From an uncultured Mordavella sp. (GTDB lineage: Bacteria; Bacillota; Clostridia; Lachnospirales; Lachnospiraceae), in the NCBI GenBank assembly GCA_902406105.1, contig CABPCP010000038.1, positions 1-26,334 on the forward strand: a stretch of 26,334 nucleotides of DNA, read 5' to 3'. The stretch's first letter is position 1. Every line of letters begins with the position of its first letter. The notes under the pieces are model-generated. The model worked only from the letters and a program-made list of their open reading frames with translations. It was not told the DNA's origin and ran no database searches. The position numbers and the translations under genes are program-made. This document shows positions 7,339-16,994 of this stretch, one piece after another.

Positions 7339-8874
7339 ATGAGTAAGAAACCAACAGTATTGATGATCTTAGATGGATATGGATTGAATGACAGCGTGAA
7401 AGGCAACGCGGTGGCGGAGGGCAAGACCCCAGTCATGGATCGGCTGATGAAGGAGTATCCATTTGTAAAAGGGAACGCCAGCGGCATGGCGGTCGGCCTG
7501 CCGGACGGACAGATGGGAAACTCTGAGGTGGGACATCTGAATATGGGAGCCGGTCGGATCGTGTATCAGGATCTGACCAAGATCACGAAAGCGATCCAGG
7601 ATGGAGATTTCTTTGAGAACAAGGCGCTTCTTGCGGCCTGCGCAAATGTGAAGGAGAATGGTTCCAGCCTGCATCTGATGGGCCTGGTATCAGACGGCGG
7701 TGTGCACAGCCATATCGAGCACATTTTCGGTCTGCTGGAACTGGCAAAACGGCAGGGAATTGAGAAGGTTTACGTGCATTGTTTCCTGGACGGCAGGGAT
7801 ACACCTCCGGCCTCTGGAAAAGAATATGTGGAGCAGCTGGAAGCGAAGATGAAAGAACTTGGCGTTGGAGAAGTGGCTACGGTAATGGGACGTTACTACG
7901 CTATGGACCGGGATAACCGCTGGGACCGGGTAGAGAAAGCCTACCGGGCGCTGGTATATGGAGAAGGAGAGCAGGCGGCAAGCGGCCCGGAAGGAATCCA
8001 GGCGTCTTATGATAAGGATGAGACCGATGAATTCGTGCTTCCTACAGTAGTGGTAAAAGACGGGAAGCCTACGGCTGTCATTAAAGAAAAGGATTCCATA
8101 ATCTTCTTTAACTTCCGCCCGGACCGGGCAAGGGAGATTACCCGGACATTCTGCGATGATGAATTCACCGGATTTGACCGGGGAGCGCGGGTGAAGACCA
8201 CGTATGTGTGCTTTACAGAATACGATGTGACCATTGAGAATAAGCAGGTGGCATTCGTAAAAGAAGAGATCACCAATACCTTTGGAGAGTTCCTGGCAGC
8301 TCATGGACTGAAGCAGGCCCGGATCGCCGAGACAGAGAAATACGCTCACGTAACATTTTTCTTCAACGGCGGTGTAGAAGAGCCAAACGAAGGAGAAGAC
8401 CGGATTCTGGTCAAATCGCCAAAGGTTGCCACCTATGATCTGAAACCAGAGATGAGCGCGTATGAAGTGTGCGACAAACTGACGGAGGCAATCCGCTCCG
8501 GAAAGTACGATGTGATCATCATCAATTTCGCGAACCCAGATATGGTAGGCCATACCGGAGTAGAAGCGGCCGCGGTCAAAGCCATTGAGGCTGTAGACGA
8601 GTGCGTGGGAAAAGCGGTAGAGGCTATCAAAGAAGTAGATGGACAGATGTTTATCTGCGCGGATCACGGGAATGCGGAACAGCTTATAGATGAGGAAACC
8701 GGCGAGCCGTTTACGGCCCACACTACCAATCCGGTACCGTTTATCCTAGTGAACGCAGACCCGGCGTATCGATTAAGAGAAGGCGGCTGCCTGGCAGATA
8801 TCGCGCCGACTTTGATCCAGTTGATGGGAATGGAGCAGCCAAAAGAAATGACAGGAAAATCCTTGTTAATATAA
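7339..8874 (+). CDS. gpmI: 2,3-bisphosphoglycerate-independent phosphoglycerate mutase
   Basis: This manganese-dependent enzyme converts 3-phosphoglycerate to 2-phosphoglycerate in glycolysis. The 511-residue length is typical. The N-terminus reads LMILDGYGL, holding metal-binding aspartate. Ser62 in [14 protein letters not shown] is the phosphoserine nucleophile. The substrate-binding [11 protein letters not shown] and [13 protein letters not shown] follow, then [24 protein letters not shown] and the metal-binding ADHGNAEQ. Manganese enzymes of this type respond to spore pH in related bacteria, by family knowledge only. AGAAGGAG precedes ATG. The TAA stop at 8872-8874 shares bases with the A5 tail of a REP-like element, so the gene ends inside that element. 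Confidence 0.97.
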   Translation: MSKKPTVLMILDGYGLNDSVKGNAVAEGKTPVMDRLMKEYPFVKGNASGMAVGLPDGQMGNSEVGHLNMGAGRIVYQDLTKITKAIQDGDFFENKALLAACANVKENGSSLHLMGLVSDGGVHSHIEHIFGLLELAKRQGIEKVYVHCFLDGRDTPPASGKEYVEQLEAKMKELGVGEVATVMGRYYAMDRDNRWDRVEKAYRALVYGEGEQAASGPEGIQASYDKDETDEFVLPTVVVKDGKPTAVIKEKDSIIFFNFRPDRAREITRTFCDDEFTGFDRGARVKTTYVCFTEYDVTIENKQVAFVKEEITNTFGEFLAAHGLKQARIAETEKYAHVTFFFNGGVEEPNEGEDRILVKSPKVATYDLKPEMSAYEVCDKLTEAIRSGKYDVIIINFANPDMVGHTGVEAAAVKAIEAVDECVGKAVEAIKEVDGQMFICADHGNAEQLIDEETGEPFTAHTTNPVPFILVNADPAYRLREGGCLADIAPTLIQLMGMEQPKEMTGKSLLI

Positions 8875-8937
8875 AAAGGGACAGGGCATTTTCAATCGGG
8901 GACGGGGGATTTTTAAAAATCCCCCGTCCCCGATTGA
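8873..8937 (+). repeat. REP-like palindromic element, copy 1
   Basis: The tail AAAAAGGGACAGGG (8873-8886) is followed by a perfect 46-base palindrome (8892-8937) centred on ATTTTTAAAAAT. Arms read GGGGACGGGGG and CCCCCGTCCCC, unlike the GGGCCGGGGG form of the other copies, yet pairing is kept. The first two bases are also the last two of the gpmI stop. It lies between gpmI and the HAD gene. No T-run follows the hairpin, so it is not a classic terminator. Confidence 0.9.
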
Positions 8938-8959
8938 TTAACGAACGAAGGAGAGAATG

Positions 8960-9604
8960 ATGGCATACGATGTTTTTTTATTTGATCTGGATGGAACGCT
9001 GACAGACTCGTCAGTTGGGATTACCAAGTCGGTGATATACGCGTTAAAAAAGTATGGGATCGAAGAAGAAGACCAGAAGAAACTTTATGCGTTTATCGGT
9101 CCGCCCCTTACGGAATCTTTTCAGAAATTCTATGGATTCTCTGCGGAACAGTCGATAGAGGCGGTAGAATATTATCGGGAGTATTACCGGGAGATAGGGA
9201 TTTTTGAAAACAAAGTCTATGAAGGGATGAAAGAGACGCTGAGACAACTAAAAGAAAAAGGGAAGCGGCTGATGGTGGCGACTTCAAAGCCAGAGCCTTT
9301 TGCGAGGCGGATCATCCGGCATTTTGGGCTGGCCTCTTATTTTGAATACGTGGCCGGCATGGAACTGGACGGAGGCCGGGGAACAAAGGCGGAAGTTATC
9401 GCTTACGCCCTGCAAAGCTGCGGCATTGATGACCGAGGGAAAACAGTTATGGTCGGAGACCGGGAACATGATGTGATCGGCGCAAAAAAAGAAGGGCTGG
9501 ACTGTATCGGTGTTTTATACGGATTTGGAAGTCGTGAAGAACTGGAAAAGGCCGGCGCCGATTGGATCATAGAAAAACCGGAAGAGTTATGTGAACTGGC
9601 ATGA
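8960..9604 (+). CDS. HAD-family hydrolase, phosphoglycolate-phosphatase-like
   Basis: A 214-residue haloacid-dehalogenase-fold phosphatase. Motif I is FDLDGTLTDSS with nucleophile Asp9 and acid/base Asp11. Motif II is MVATSKPEP, motif III is the lysine in GGRGTKAEVI, and motif IV is VGDREHDVIGAKK. A helical cap sits between motifs I and II (about residues 15-80). This layout fits the Gph/PpaX subfamily. The substrate could be phosphoglycolate, pyrophosphate or a sugar phosphate and is not resolvable. Two adjacent ATGs exist at 8957 and 8960. AAGGAG at 8948-8953 leaves a workable gap only for 8960. It follows gpmI across REP copy 1 and faces the convergent glycosidase across REP copy 2. Confidence 0.85.
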   Translation: MAYDVFLFDLDGTLTDSSVGITKSVIYALKKYGIEEEDQKKLYAFIGPPLTESFQKFYGFSAEQSIEAVEYYREYYREIGIFENKVYEGMKETLRQLKEKGKRLMVATSKPEPFARRIIRHFGLASYFEYVAGMELDGGRGTKAEVIAYALQSCGIDDRGKTVMVGDREHDVIGAKKEGLDCIGVLYGFGSREELEKAGADWIIEKPEELCELA

Positions 9605-9609
9605 CATAC

Positions 9610-9668
9610 AAAAAGGGACAGGGCATTTTCAATTTGGGCCGGGGGATTTTTAAAAATCCCCCGGCCCC
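9610..9668 (+). repeat. REP-like palindromic element, copy 2
   Basis: Tail AAAAAGGGACAGGG starts at 9610, five bases after the HAD stop and in the same direction. A perfect 32-base palindrome occupies 9636-9667. The element fills the gap between convergent genes, and its palindrome supplies the last codons (GPGDF) and TAA stop (9650-9652) of the minus-strand glycosidase. Confidence 0.9.
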
Positions 9669-11695
9669 ACCATTACCAGCGCTGAATGTGCGCCCATATT
9701 GACCACTACTTCTCCGCCCTGCACCAGGTATTCTTCATATTCTGTCGTGTACCCGTCCGCATAGGAATACATCAGCCGTTTCATCCGGCTTTTCATCGGC
9801 ACTTCCGCCTGCCAGACAGGCACCGTCACTTCTGCCAGCTCGCTCCGGTTATTGATGATGATCACAACCGGCTCTCCATTCCCAAATCTGGCAAAGCTGA
9901 ATATGTTTTCCTCCCAGGACAGGATATTCAAGGAACCGGTCCGCAGTACCGGACACTCTTTATGGATACGTATCATTTCTTTGTGGAATTCCAGCAGCTC
10001 TTTATTTTCTTTCCCCCATGGGTATGTTCTGCGATTGTCCGGATCTGTGAATCCGCAGACTCCTGCCTCGTCGCCATAGTAAACCGTCGGCGCTCCTACC
10101 CAGGTCATCTGGATGACAACGGCTTCCCGCATTACCGCCAGATTCACATATTCTCCCGCGGCTTCCGGCCCCAGTGTCTCCACACGCCCCACCATATGGT
10201 TGGTTCTTGTCAGGAAACGGGAATGATCATGGTTGGACAGCTCGTTCATCGCCGTCTGAAGGGACGGCGTCAGCATATTTGACATATGATGTGTGATCGC
10301 CCCCACTAGATTATCCGCATTTCCCTGCAGCTCCACCCGCATCTCATCGCTGTGCTTCTCCATCCCGGTCAAAAACCAGGTAAAGGGCTCCATAAACGCG
10401 TCATAGTTCATGACCGTATCCCATTCGTCTCCCTGAAGCCAGCTTCCCGGATCCCCATAATGTTCCGCCAAAATGATCGCATTTGGATTTGCGTCTTTCA
10501 CTGCCGTCCGGAATTTTTTCCAGAATTCATGGTTGTACTCATTGCTTCTTCCCAGATCAGCCGCTACGTCCAGCCGCCACCCATCCACATTAAAAGGCGG
10601 GGATACCCATTTTCTCCCAATATACAAAATATAATTTTCCAGCTTGACCGAGTCTTCATAATTTAATTTAGGCAGAGTGTCATGGCCCCACCACCCATCA
10701 TAGTGATTGTTATAAGGCCAGCTCCCCTCCTCTTCTCTGAAAAACCGGAAATAACTCCTATAAGGGCTGCGCGGCGAAATATAAGCCCCCGCCTCATATC
10801 CCTCCTGATTCTCGTAGATCCTCTCCCGATCCATCCATTTATTAAAGGAACCACAGTGGTTAAACACTCCGTCCAAAATGATCTTCATTCCTCTTCGGTG
10901 AATCTCTTCCACAAATTCGATAAAGAGCTGGTTGCTGGCTTCCAGATTCCGGATATCGGTAGTCCGCTTCTGATATTTCGTCGCTTTGGCATTGTCTGTC
11001 TCTCCATCCGCCAGCACTTCTCCGCCGTCCTCCACGATCACGCCATAGTGGGGATCAATATAATCATAGTCCTGGATATCATACTTATGGTTGGAAGGAG
11101 AGACAAAAAGCGGATTAAAATACAGCACTTCCACGCCCAGATCCTGGAGATAATCCAGCTTCTCCATGACTCCCCGGATATCTCCCCCGTAGAATTCCCG
11201 TACGCCCATTGCCGCCGGATATTTATCCCAGTTTGTCACCCGGCTGCTATATCCGCCAATATAATAATACTCATTCGTCTCCGCATCATTGGAAGGGTCC
11301 CCATTGCAAAAGCGGTCTGTATAAATCTGATACATGACCGCGCCCTTCGCCCAGTCCGGTGTGGAAAATCCCGGAGCAATGACAAAATTATAAAATTCCA
11401 CAATTTCTTTCGCAGTACCGCACTGGTTGTAATAACAAACAGATTCCTGGTCCTGGATCTCAAAACAATAGGAAAAATTCTCTTCTCCCAATCTCCACTC
11501 TATAGCATAGTAGTCAAATTCTCCTTTTGACTCCTTTTTTTCCATCTCATAGCTGCCCGCATCTGTGACCAGGCATACCCGCTGCACGTCATCCTTCGCC
11601 GTACGAAAGCGAAGTGTAACCATCTGGTTACACTTCGGTTCCGGCGGGATCACATAGCTGCCGGTCCCGTCACAAAATAACGCCTGTTTCTTCAT
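9650..11695 (-). CDS. GH13 alpha-glycosidase (neopullulanase/cyclomaltodextrinase/maltogenic amylase type)
   Basis: A 681-residue cytoplasmic enzyme, with no signal peptide, that should hydrolyse alpha-1,4 (and perhaps alpha-1,6) glucosidic bonds in maltodextrins or cyclodextrins. An N-terminal beta domain (about 1-110) precedes the (beta/alpha)8 barrel. The four GH13 regions are visible: DGVFNH near 275, GWRLDVAAD with the nucleophile near 372, ILAEHYGDP with the acid/base near 408, and NHDHSRF near 488. ATG 11695 is preferred over TTG 11704 because GAGAGG lies about 10 bases upstream of the ATG. The gene follows ftsH by 53 bases on the same strand and may be co-transcribed. Its stop and final residues GPGDF come from REP copy 2, so the native C-terminus has probably been altered. 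Confidence 0.9.
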   Translation of the reverse strand: MKKQALFCDGTGSYVIPPEPKCNQMVTLRFRTAKDDVQRVCLVTDAGSYEMEKKESKGEFDYYAIEWRLGEENFSYCFEIQDQESVCYYNQCGTAKEIVEFYNFVIAPGFSTPDWAKGAVMYQIYTDRFCNGDPSNDAETNEYYYIGGYSSRVTNWDKYPAAMGVREFYGGDIRGVMEKLDYLQDLGVEVLYFNPLFVSPSNHKYDIQDYDYIDPHYGVIVEDGGEVLADGETDNAKATKYQKRTTDIRNLEASNQLFIEFVEEIHRRGMKIILDGVFNHCGSFNKWMDRERIYENQEGYEAGAYISPRSPYRSYFRFFREEEGSWPYNNHYDGWWGHDTLPKLNYEDSVKLENYILYIGRKWVSPPFNVDGWRLDVAADLGRSNEYNHEFWKKFRTAVKDANPNAIILAEHYGDPGSWLQGDEWDTVMNYDAFMEPFTWFLTGMEKHSDEMRVELQGNADNLVGAITHHMSNMLTPSLQTAMNELSNHDHSRFLTRTNHMVGRVETLGPEAAGEYVNLAVMREAVVIQMTWVGAPTVYYGDEAGVCGFTDPDNRRTYPWGKENKELLEFHKEMIRIHKECPVLRTGSLNILSWEENIFSFARFGNGEPVVIIINNRSELAEVTVPVWQAEVPMKSRMKRLMYSYADGYTTEYEEYLVQGGEVVVNMGAHSALVMVGPGDF

Positions 11696-11748
11696 GCAAA
11701 TCAATCCTCTCTATTGGCAGTTGACAGTCTGTCTCTTTCCGTCTGGTT

Positions 11749-13596
11749 TTACGCCTTCTGCGCCCTGCCCTCAAACAGGCTTTCAAATTCATCCCTGGAG
11801 ATCTTCTCCTTTTGAAGCAGAAGTTCCGCACATGTGTGGAGCACATCATCATACTCGTGGATGATCTGTTTTGCCCTGTCATAACATTCGTCGATGATCC
11901 GTTTCACTTCCCGATCAATAGTCGTCGCCACGCTCTCCCCATATCCTCTGGAGGTATGAGCAAGGTCACGGCCGATAAAGACTTCATCGCTGTCATTGTC
12001 ATAATTGATCAGCCCGACAGCCTCAGACATTCCAAATTTCGTCACCATAGATTTGGCCAGGCTTGTAGCCTGCTTGATATCCTGGGAAGCGCCTGTGGTA
12101 ATATCATCAAATACCTCTTCCTCCGCTACACGGCCGCCCAAAGCTACCGTGATATCCTGGAGCATCTTCCCTTTGGTGTTGTACATCTCATCTCTCTCCG
12201 GCAAAGGCATGGTATAACCGCCCGCCACGCCGGTAGGGATAATAGATACACTATACACCGGTCCCACATCCGGGAGCACGTGGTACAGGATCGCGTGTCC
12301 CGCCTCGTGAAAAGCGGTAATCTTCTTTTCTTTTTCGGAAATCACGCGGCTCTTCTTCTCAGATCCTATCCCCACTTTCACAAACGCTTTTTTAATATCG
12401 TCCTGCAGTAAATAAACCCGGTTATCCTTTGCCGCAAGGATTGCCGCCTCATTCAGCAGATTCTCCAGATCGGCGCCGGTAAACCCTGCCGTCGTCTGCG
12501 CGATCTGCTTCAGATCCACTTCCTCGCTTAAAGGCTTTCCTTTCGCATGGACCTTAAGGATTTCCTCTCTCCCCTGCACGTCCGGTCTGCCTACCATGAC
12601 TTTCCGGTCAAAACGACCCGGCCGCAGGATCGCCGGATCCAGGATATCTACCCGGTTTGTCGCGGCCATCACGATAATGCCTTCATTGACGCCAAATCCA
12701 TCCATTTCCACCAGAAGCTGATTCAATGTCTGCTCCCGCTCGTCATGGCCGCCGCCCATACCTGTTCCTCTCCGCCTTGCCACAGCATCGATCTCATCGA
12801 TAAAAACAATACACGGCGCATGTTTCTTTGCGTCCTCAAACAAGTCTCTTACCCTGGAAGCGCCTACTCCCACAAACATTTCTACAAAGTCTGAACCAGA
12901 AATGCTGAAAAACGGGACTCCCGCTTCTCCTGCCACCGCCTTGGCCAGCAGAGTCTTGCCTGTTCCCGGAGGCCCTACCAGCAGGACTCCTTTCGGGATC
13001 CTGGCACCTACCTGGATGTATTTCTTAGGAGACTTCAGGAAGTCTACGATCTCCTCCAGCTCTTCTTTTTCTTCCTGCAGTCCGGCCACCTGAGCAAAGG
13101 TTACTTTTTTATCGCTGTCTGTACTCATCTTTGCCCGGCTTTTTCCAAAATTCATAGCTTTTGAATTCGCCCCGCCGCCCTGACGGTTCATAAAAAAGAA
13201 AATGATCAGAATACCGGCCAGCATCAGCATCATCGGCATGATCGTCATCGTAAACCAACTGTCTCTTGGAACGTCCGACATGTCGTAGTCAATATTTTTT
13301 CCCTTCAGATAGTCCTGAATCTCATTGACATCTGATACATACAGGTACTTCATTTCCCCTTCCTCACCGCCTGAATCTTTCAGCTGGATCTCCAGACGGC
13401 CGGTGGGCACGTTTTTATTCTGTCTGATCGTATAAGACTCCACGTCTTCGCTGGCTGTCAGTTCCTCAAATTCTTTCCAGGTGATCTCCCGGTCTCTCTG
13501 GTCAAATTGGTTTGTGAACCACAACACTCCAAATAAAAACAGGATAAATATCAGCAGGGTAACCCCGCTTAATCCTCTGTTCTTTCCGTCCTTCAA
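11749..13596 (-). CDS. ftsH: ATP-dependent zinc metalloprotease FtsH
   Basis: A membrane-anchored AAA protease that degrades misassembled membrane proteins and short-lived regulators. The 615-residue chain has a first membrane segment (about residues 11-28), a small extracytoplasmic domain (about 30-112) and a second segment (about 113-138). The AAA module then carries Walker A GPPGTGKT near 208, Walker B VFIDEID near 265 and the second region of homology [18 protein letters not shown]. The zinc site HEAGH lies in the protease domain. The start is TTG at 13594-13596, supported by AAAGGGG seven bases upstream; no suitable ATG lies near the conserved N-terminus. It follows hpt by 14 bases, matching the tilS-hpt-ftsH order of Bacillota. 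Confidence 0.95.
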   Translation of the reverse strand: MKDGKNRGLSGVTLLIFILFLFGVLWFTNQFDQRDREITWKEFEELTASEDVESYTIRQNKNVPTGRLEIQLKDSGGEEGEMKYLYVSDVNEIQDYLKGKNIDYDMSDVPRDSWFTMTIMPMMLMLAGILIIFFFMNRQGGGANSKAMNFGKSRAKMSTDSDKKVTFAQVAGLQEEKEELEEIVDFLKSPKKYIQVGARIPKGVLLVGPPGTGKTLLAKAVAGEAGVPFFSISGSDFVEMFVGVGASRVRDLFEDAKKHAPCIVFIDEIDAVARRRGTGMGGGHDEREQTLNQLLVEMDGFGVNEGIIVMAATNRVDILDPAILRPGRFDRKVMVGRPDVQGREEILKVHAKGKPLSEEVDLKQIAQTTAGFTGADLENLLNEAAILAAKDNRVYLLQDDIKKAFVKVGIGSEKKSRVISEKEKKITAFHEAGHAILYHVLPDVGPVYSVSIIPTGVAGGYTMPLPERDEMYNTKGKMLQDITVALGGRVAEEEVFDDITTGASQDIKQATSLAKSMVTKFGMSEAVGLINYDNDSDEVFIGRDLAHTSRGYGESVATTIDREVKRIIDECYDRAKQIIHEYDDVLHTCAELLLQKEKISRDEFESLFEGRAQKA

Positions 13597-13610
13597 TGTC
13601 TGTCCCCTTT

Positions 13611-14138
13611 CTATTCCACGCCTTCTACGACTCCGATATAAGGCAGATTTCTATATTTCTGCGCATAATCAAGTCCATATCCCACTACGAATTTATCTGG
13701 GATCTCAAATCCTACATAATCCACCTTTACATCTGTCACCCTTCTGTCCGGCTTATCCAGAAGTGTACACAGCTTCATGCTCTTTGGGCGCCGTTTCTGC
13801 AGGACATCCAACAGGTAGTAAAGGGTTCTTCCAGAATCAATGATATCCTCTACCACCAATACATCTTTTCCTTCCAGCGTCTCATCTAAATCCTTGGCGA
13901 TCTTTACCACTCCGCTGGAGGAGGTTCCGTCGCCATAACTTCCCACACTCATAAAATCCATAGAAACCGGCACAGAAATCCGCTTAGCCAGCTCGCACAT
14001 AAAGAACACTCCGCCCTTCAAAACGCAGATCAGGTGTACCTGTTTTCCCGCGTAATCTTCACTGATCTTTTCTCCAAGCTCTTTGATCCTTTTTTCTACT
14101 GTTTCTTCATCAATCAACACATTTACTGTCTCTGCCAT
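13611..14138 (-). CDS. hpt: Hypoxanthine phosphoribosyltransferase
   Basis: This purine-salvage enzyme makes IMP or GMP from hypoxanthine or guanine and PRPP. From ATG 14138 it is 175 residues, normal for the family. ICVLKGGVFFMCEL near the N-terminus and the PRPP-binding loop DVLVVEDIIDSGRTL in the middle are diagnostic, with the C-terminal KFVVGYGLDYAQKYRNLPYIG also conserved. GGAGG about eight bases upstream supports this start. A longer frame would run back through the end of tilS and is rejected. The first 29 bases overlap the 3' end of tilS, implying translational coupling. ftsH follows after 14 bases. Confidence 0.95.
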   Translation of the reverse strand: MAETVNVLIDEETVEKRIKELGEKISEDYAGKQVHLICVLKGGVFFMCELAKRISVPVSMDFMSVGSYGDGTSSSGVVKIAKDLDETLEGKDVLVVEDIIDSGRTLYYLLDVLQKRRPKSMKLCTLLDKPDRRVTDVKVDYVGFEIPDKFVVGYGLDYAQKYRNLPYIGVVEGVE

Positions 14139-15480
14139 TGCTTTTTCCTCCGCAAAATTCAATTTCCAATACCTTTTTGGTCTTGTCTGTGATCTGATAT
14201 GCCTGATTCTGCCGATATCCAACCACCCACATGATATGACTTCCATCCGCCGCAAGCCAGATTTGGTCCCTTTCTCCCTTGGGAACCTTCTCGTTTATAA
14301 AATACTGCTTCAGCTTCTGCCGGCCGCCCTCCTTATTGATCGTCAGATAGTCTCCAGCCTCTCGATGTCTCATTTTTACAGTATTTTTTATTATATCATA
14401 ATCGAACCATTTCGTGTAGGTTTTTTGCGGAATTGCTTTCCTTTTTCCCTCTCTGTCAAAAACCCGGAAACGGAATTCCCCTTGGATCTCCGGGGATTTT
14501 TCCTTCGTTTTGCGCCGGAACCCAACGCCTTCATAACAGCGCTCCGCCCGGACTTCATAGGGCAGGTCAGCTTCGCGCCCCACCTGATGCTCCAGCAGCT
14601 CTTCTATCATCCTGACATGGACAGAACCGATATCTCTCCTTGCGCCTGCCGCCTGACAGATCGTCTCATGGATCACTCCCATCCGCAGGATCCGGGGATA
14701 TTTTTGGAGGCGTTTTTTCAGCAGTACCCTTTCGCCCTCTTTTGTTATCACACAATCGCCAAAACATTTCATCGTTTCTTCCCGAATATATTCGGCGGCC
14801 ATCCGGAGCTGTTCTGCCGCGTCCGCCATATGGGAGGCTGCTTTTTGATTTATATGTTCTTCCAGATATGGGATCGCTTGATTGCGGAGCCTGTTCCGGG
14901 CATAGTCAATTCCCAGATTCGTTTCGTCCGTACAATAAGATATTCCCCGTTTTTCCAGATATGATTCAATCTCCCGGCGATTCACGCACAGAAGAGGACG
15001 GATCCACAGGTCTTTCACCGGCGCGATCCCCGCCAGTCCCTCCAGAGAACTTCCTCTGCACAGATGAAATAAAAGAGTCTCCGCATTGTCGTCTCTATGA
15101 TGGGCAAGGGCGATCTTTGTCCCTCCCCACTTGGAGCAGAATTCTAAAAAGGCCTCTCTTCTTACCTCCCGGCCTGCCTCCTCCTCGGAAAGGCCGTACT
15201 GCCTTGCCGCACTTTTCACATCTCTGCGGAAAACCTCCAGTTTTACTCCCTGTTTTCGGCACACGGTCCTTACATATTCCTCATCCGCATCCGCCGCTTC
15301 CCCTCTCAAGCCATGGTGAACATGTACCGCCGCCAGGGAAAAGCCAATCTCCTTTTGCAGTTCCAAAAGTATGAAAAGAAGGCATATGGAGTCTGCTCCT
15401 CCTGATATGCCTGCGATCACACGATCTTTTTTTTCCAGCATATGATACGTCTTTACATATGCTTTCACTTTCTGGTACAT
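14110..15480 (-). CDS. tilS: tRNA(Ile)-lysidine synthetase
   Basis: TilS attaches lysine to C34 of the AUA-reading tRNA-Ile, changing its identity from Met to Ile. The 456-residue chain opens with the PP-loop ISGGADSICLL (about 25-35), followed by HVHHGLRG, ALAHHRDDNAETLLF and the RPLL segment. A middle domain and a C-terminal tRNA-binding domain follow, ending near IMWVVGYRQNQAYQIT. The start ATG at 15478-15480 has AAAGGAAG upstream. The last 29 bases overlap hpt. It has a plausible own promoter at 15512-15540, after spoIIE. The gene is essential in most bacteria, by established knowledge. Confidence 0.95.
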   Translation of the reverse strand: MYQKVKAYVKTYHMLEKKDRVIAGISGGADSICLLFILLELQKEIGFSLAAVHVHHGLRGEAADADEEYVRTVCRKQGVKLEVFRRDVKSAARQYGLSEEEAGREVRREAFLEFCSKWGGTKIALAHHRDDNAETLLFHLCRGSSLEGLAGIAPVKDLWIRPLLCVNRREIESYLEKRGISYCTDETNLGIDYARNRLRNQAIPYLEEHINQKAASHMADAAEQLRMAAEYIREETMKCFGDCVITKEGERVLLKKRLQKYPRILRMGVIHETICQAAGARRDIGSVHVRMIEELLEHQVGREADLPYEVRAERCYEGVGFRRKTKEKSPEIQGEFRFRVFDREGKRKAIPQKTYTKWFDYDIIKNTVKMRHREAGDYLTINKEGGRQKLKQYFINEKVPKGERDQIWLAADGSHIMWVVGYRQNQAYQITDKTKKVLEIEFCGGKSNGRDSKCVD

Positions 15481-15511
15481 ACAACTTCCTTTGATCCTTA
15501 TGTTTTCTTAA

Positions 15512-15540
15512 ACTATATAAAATTTTAAAAGAAAAAGCAA
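15512..15540 (-). promoter_or_regulatory. Candidate promoter for tilS-hpt-ftsH
   Basis: On the minus strand, TTGCTT (15535-15540) and TATAGT (15512-15517) are 17 bases apart in an AT-rich interval between spoIIE and tilS. The -10 matches 5 of 6 bases and the -35 only 3 of 6. Confidence 0.45.
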
Positions 15541-15545
15541 GTTTC

Positions 15546-16955
15546 TTATCTCTTCCAGATTCCGATCACCAGAATCGTCATATCATCCAAAGGCAGTTCT
15601 CCCGTCCACTCTAAGACGCGTCCCAGCAGATGGTGGGCCAGCTCTTTTGGATTGTTGATAGCCGCTTCCAGGATAAAGGTTTCCATTAGAGTTTCCTGTT
15701 CTCCGGTTGGCAGCGCATCCATCACACCATCCGTTACCATGATCACAAAATCTCCGGACTCCAGCTCTCTTTTCTCCACGTCAATATCGATTTCCTGGAT
15801 CACTCCGATAGGAAGTGTGGCAGAAGAAATCCGCTCCACCCCTTCCTTTTTTTTGATAAAAGTGGCCGAGGCCCCGGCTTTCACAAACTCACAGGTACCG
15901 CTGTAAAGGTCGAACAGACTCACGTCTATCGTGGAAAACCGGACGTCATCCCTTCCGATGACCAGCGCTGTATTCATGATCTGAATCGCGGTTTTTACCG
16001 GGAAACCGGCTTCCAGAAGTTCTTCCAGCATTTCCACCACCATAGTGCTCTCTTTGCAGGCAGCTTCTCCTGACCCCATACCATCGGATAAGGCTGCGCC
16101 TTTCTTGCCCCCCGGCAGATCCGTCATCAAGAATGTGTCTCCGGATATTGTATCACAATTTTTCCCTATCTTAGCTACTCCTTGAAGCGTATGAAACCGC
16201 GCGCCTTCCACGCAGGCAATGGTACAGTACTCCTCCCCCAGGATCGGCCGTTCCCCCTGCTGGGGCACCATCGTCCTTCCAATGCAGATCCCCACCTCGC
16301 GTGCCAGATCCTTGGTAGCGACACATTGGCCTTTCGCTGTTTTCGCGGTCAAATGGATCTCATATCTTCCCTGTTCCGTCACAAAAAAGACCGAGGAAAG
16401 CAGTTTCACACCCGCTTTCTTTAGATGGGTCTTCAATTTCTTCTCTAAATGTTCATCCTCAAAAATGCCCGCATCCAATTCTCTCGTAGTATATTGGATC
16501 AATTTCGCAAAGCTGTTCAGCTGTCCCGCGTATCCTTCCCGGTTCTGGACGATCTTATTGTTCCACATCAGCACCTGTTTGGCGTTTTCAAACACTTCCA
16601 GAGTCTCTCTGAGGAATCTCGGCGCCCTTATGCAGCGCTTCTGCAGTTTTCGTTTTAGTTCCACATTTAATTCTGCCCCATATTCTTCTACGCCGCATAG
16701 GATCTCATACATCATTTGATAGGTATAAACTCTGTTTTCCCGCAGACACTGTTCTTTTTTCTCACATTCTTCGCACACTTTTCCTGTGATCTTCGCAAAC
16801 ATTTCCTCAAACTCTTCTTTAGAGAACGTCCCCTTATAACTTTCCAGAGACAAGAATGTGCGGGACAGATGGATCAGAGAATCCGCAAACTTGTCCATCT
16901 GTATCACATAAGGATTTAGAAAAACCGCCTTCTCTTTTTCGCTGATTTCCGCCAT
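15546..16955 (-). CDS. spoIIE: SpoIIE-type PP2C serine phosphatase, without the membrane domain
   Basis: SpoIIE dephosphorylates SpoIIAA and so activates sigma-F in the forespore. The C-terminal half of this 469-residue protein is the PP2C catalytic domain, with metal aspartates in ALSDGMGSGEAAC (near 291), VTDGVMDA and LDDMTILV. The N-terminal half resembles the SpoIIE central regulatory part and has a cysteine cluster, CEECEKKEQC, near residue 61. The classic protein is about 800 residues with ten membrane helices at the N-terminus; none are present here or just upstream. The place in the cluster between divIC and tilS is the normal spoIIE position. ATG 16955 has AAGGGGAG seven bases upstream. 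Identity as SpoIIE rests on domain and context; membrane targeting must differ. Confidence 0.85.
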   Translation of the reverse strand: MAEISEKEKAVFLNPYVIQMDKFADSLIHLSRTFLSLESYKGTFSKEEFEEMFAKITGKVCEECEKKEQCLRENRVYTYQMMYEILCGVEEYGAELNVELKRKLQKRCIRAPRFLRETLEVFENAKQVLMWNNKIVQNREGYAGQLNSFAKLIQYTTRELDAGIFEDEHLEKKLKTHLKKAGVKLLSSVFFVTEQGRYEIHLTAKTAKGQCVATKDLAREVGICIGRTMVPQQGERPILGEEYCTIACVEGARFHTLQGVAKIGKNCDTISGDTFLMTDLPGGKKGAALSDGMGSGEAACKESTMVVEMLEELLEAGFPVKTAIQIMNTALVIGRDDVRFSTIDVSLFDLYSGTCEFVKAGASATFIKKKEGVERISSATLPIGVIQEIDIDVEKRELESGDFVIMVTDGVMDALPTGEQETLMETFILEAAINNPKELAHHLLGRVLEWTGELPLDDMTILVIGIWKR

Positions 16956-16994
16956 TTATAATCTCCCCTTCATGATTTCCTGCCACAATAAAGC

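Noticed and set aside
7690..8721. A 343-codon open frame antisense to gpmI
   Set aside because: No family resemblance, no ribosome site, and it lies wholly opposite a conserved enzyme gene.
8873..8937. REP palindromes as ordinary rho-independent terminators
   Set aside because: The palindromes have long symmetric arms with an AT core but no T-run directly after the stem. They also recur with a conserved GGGACAGGG tail, which terminators lack. A role in RNA 3' ends is still possible.
14139..14255. A 39-residue extension of Hpt
   Set aside because: It would run back over the end of tilS; ATG 14138 has the ribosome site and conserved start.
16956..16994. A sigma-A or Spo0A-type promoter directly before spoIIE
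   Set aside because: TTGTGG and TATAAA are visible, but the -10 would overlap the start codon and no Spo0A box is seen.
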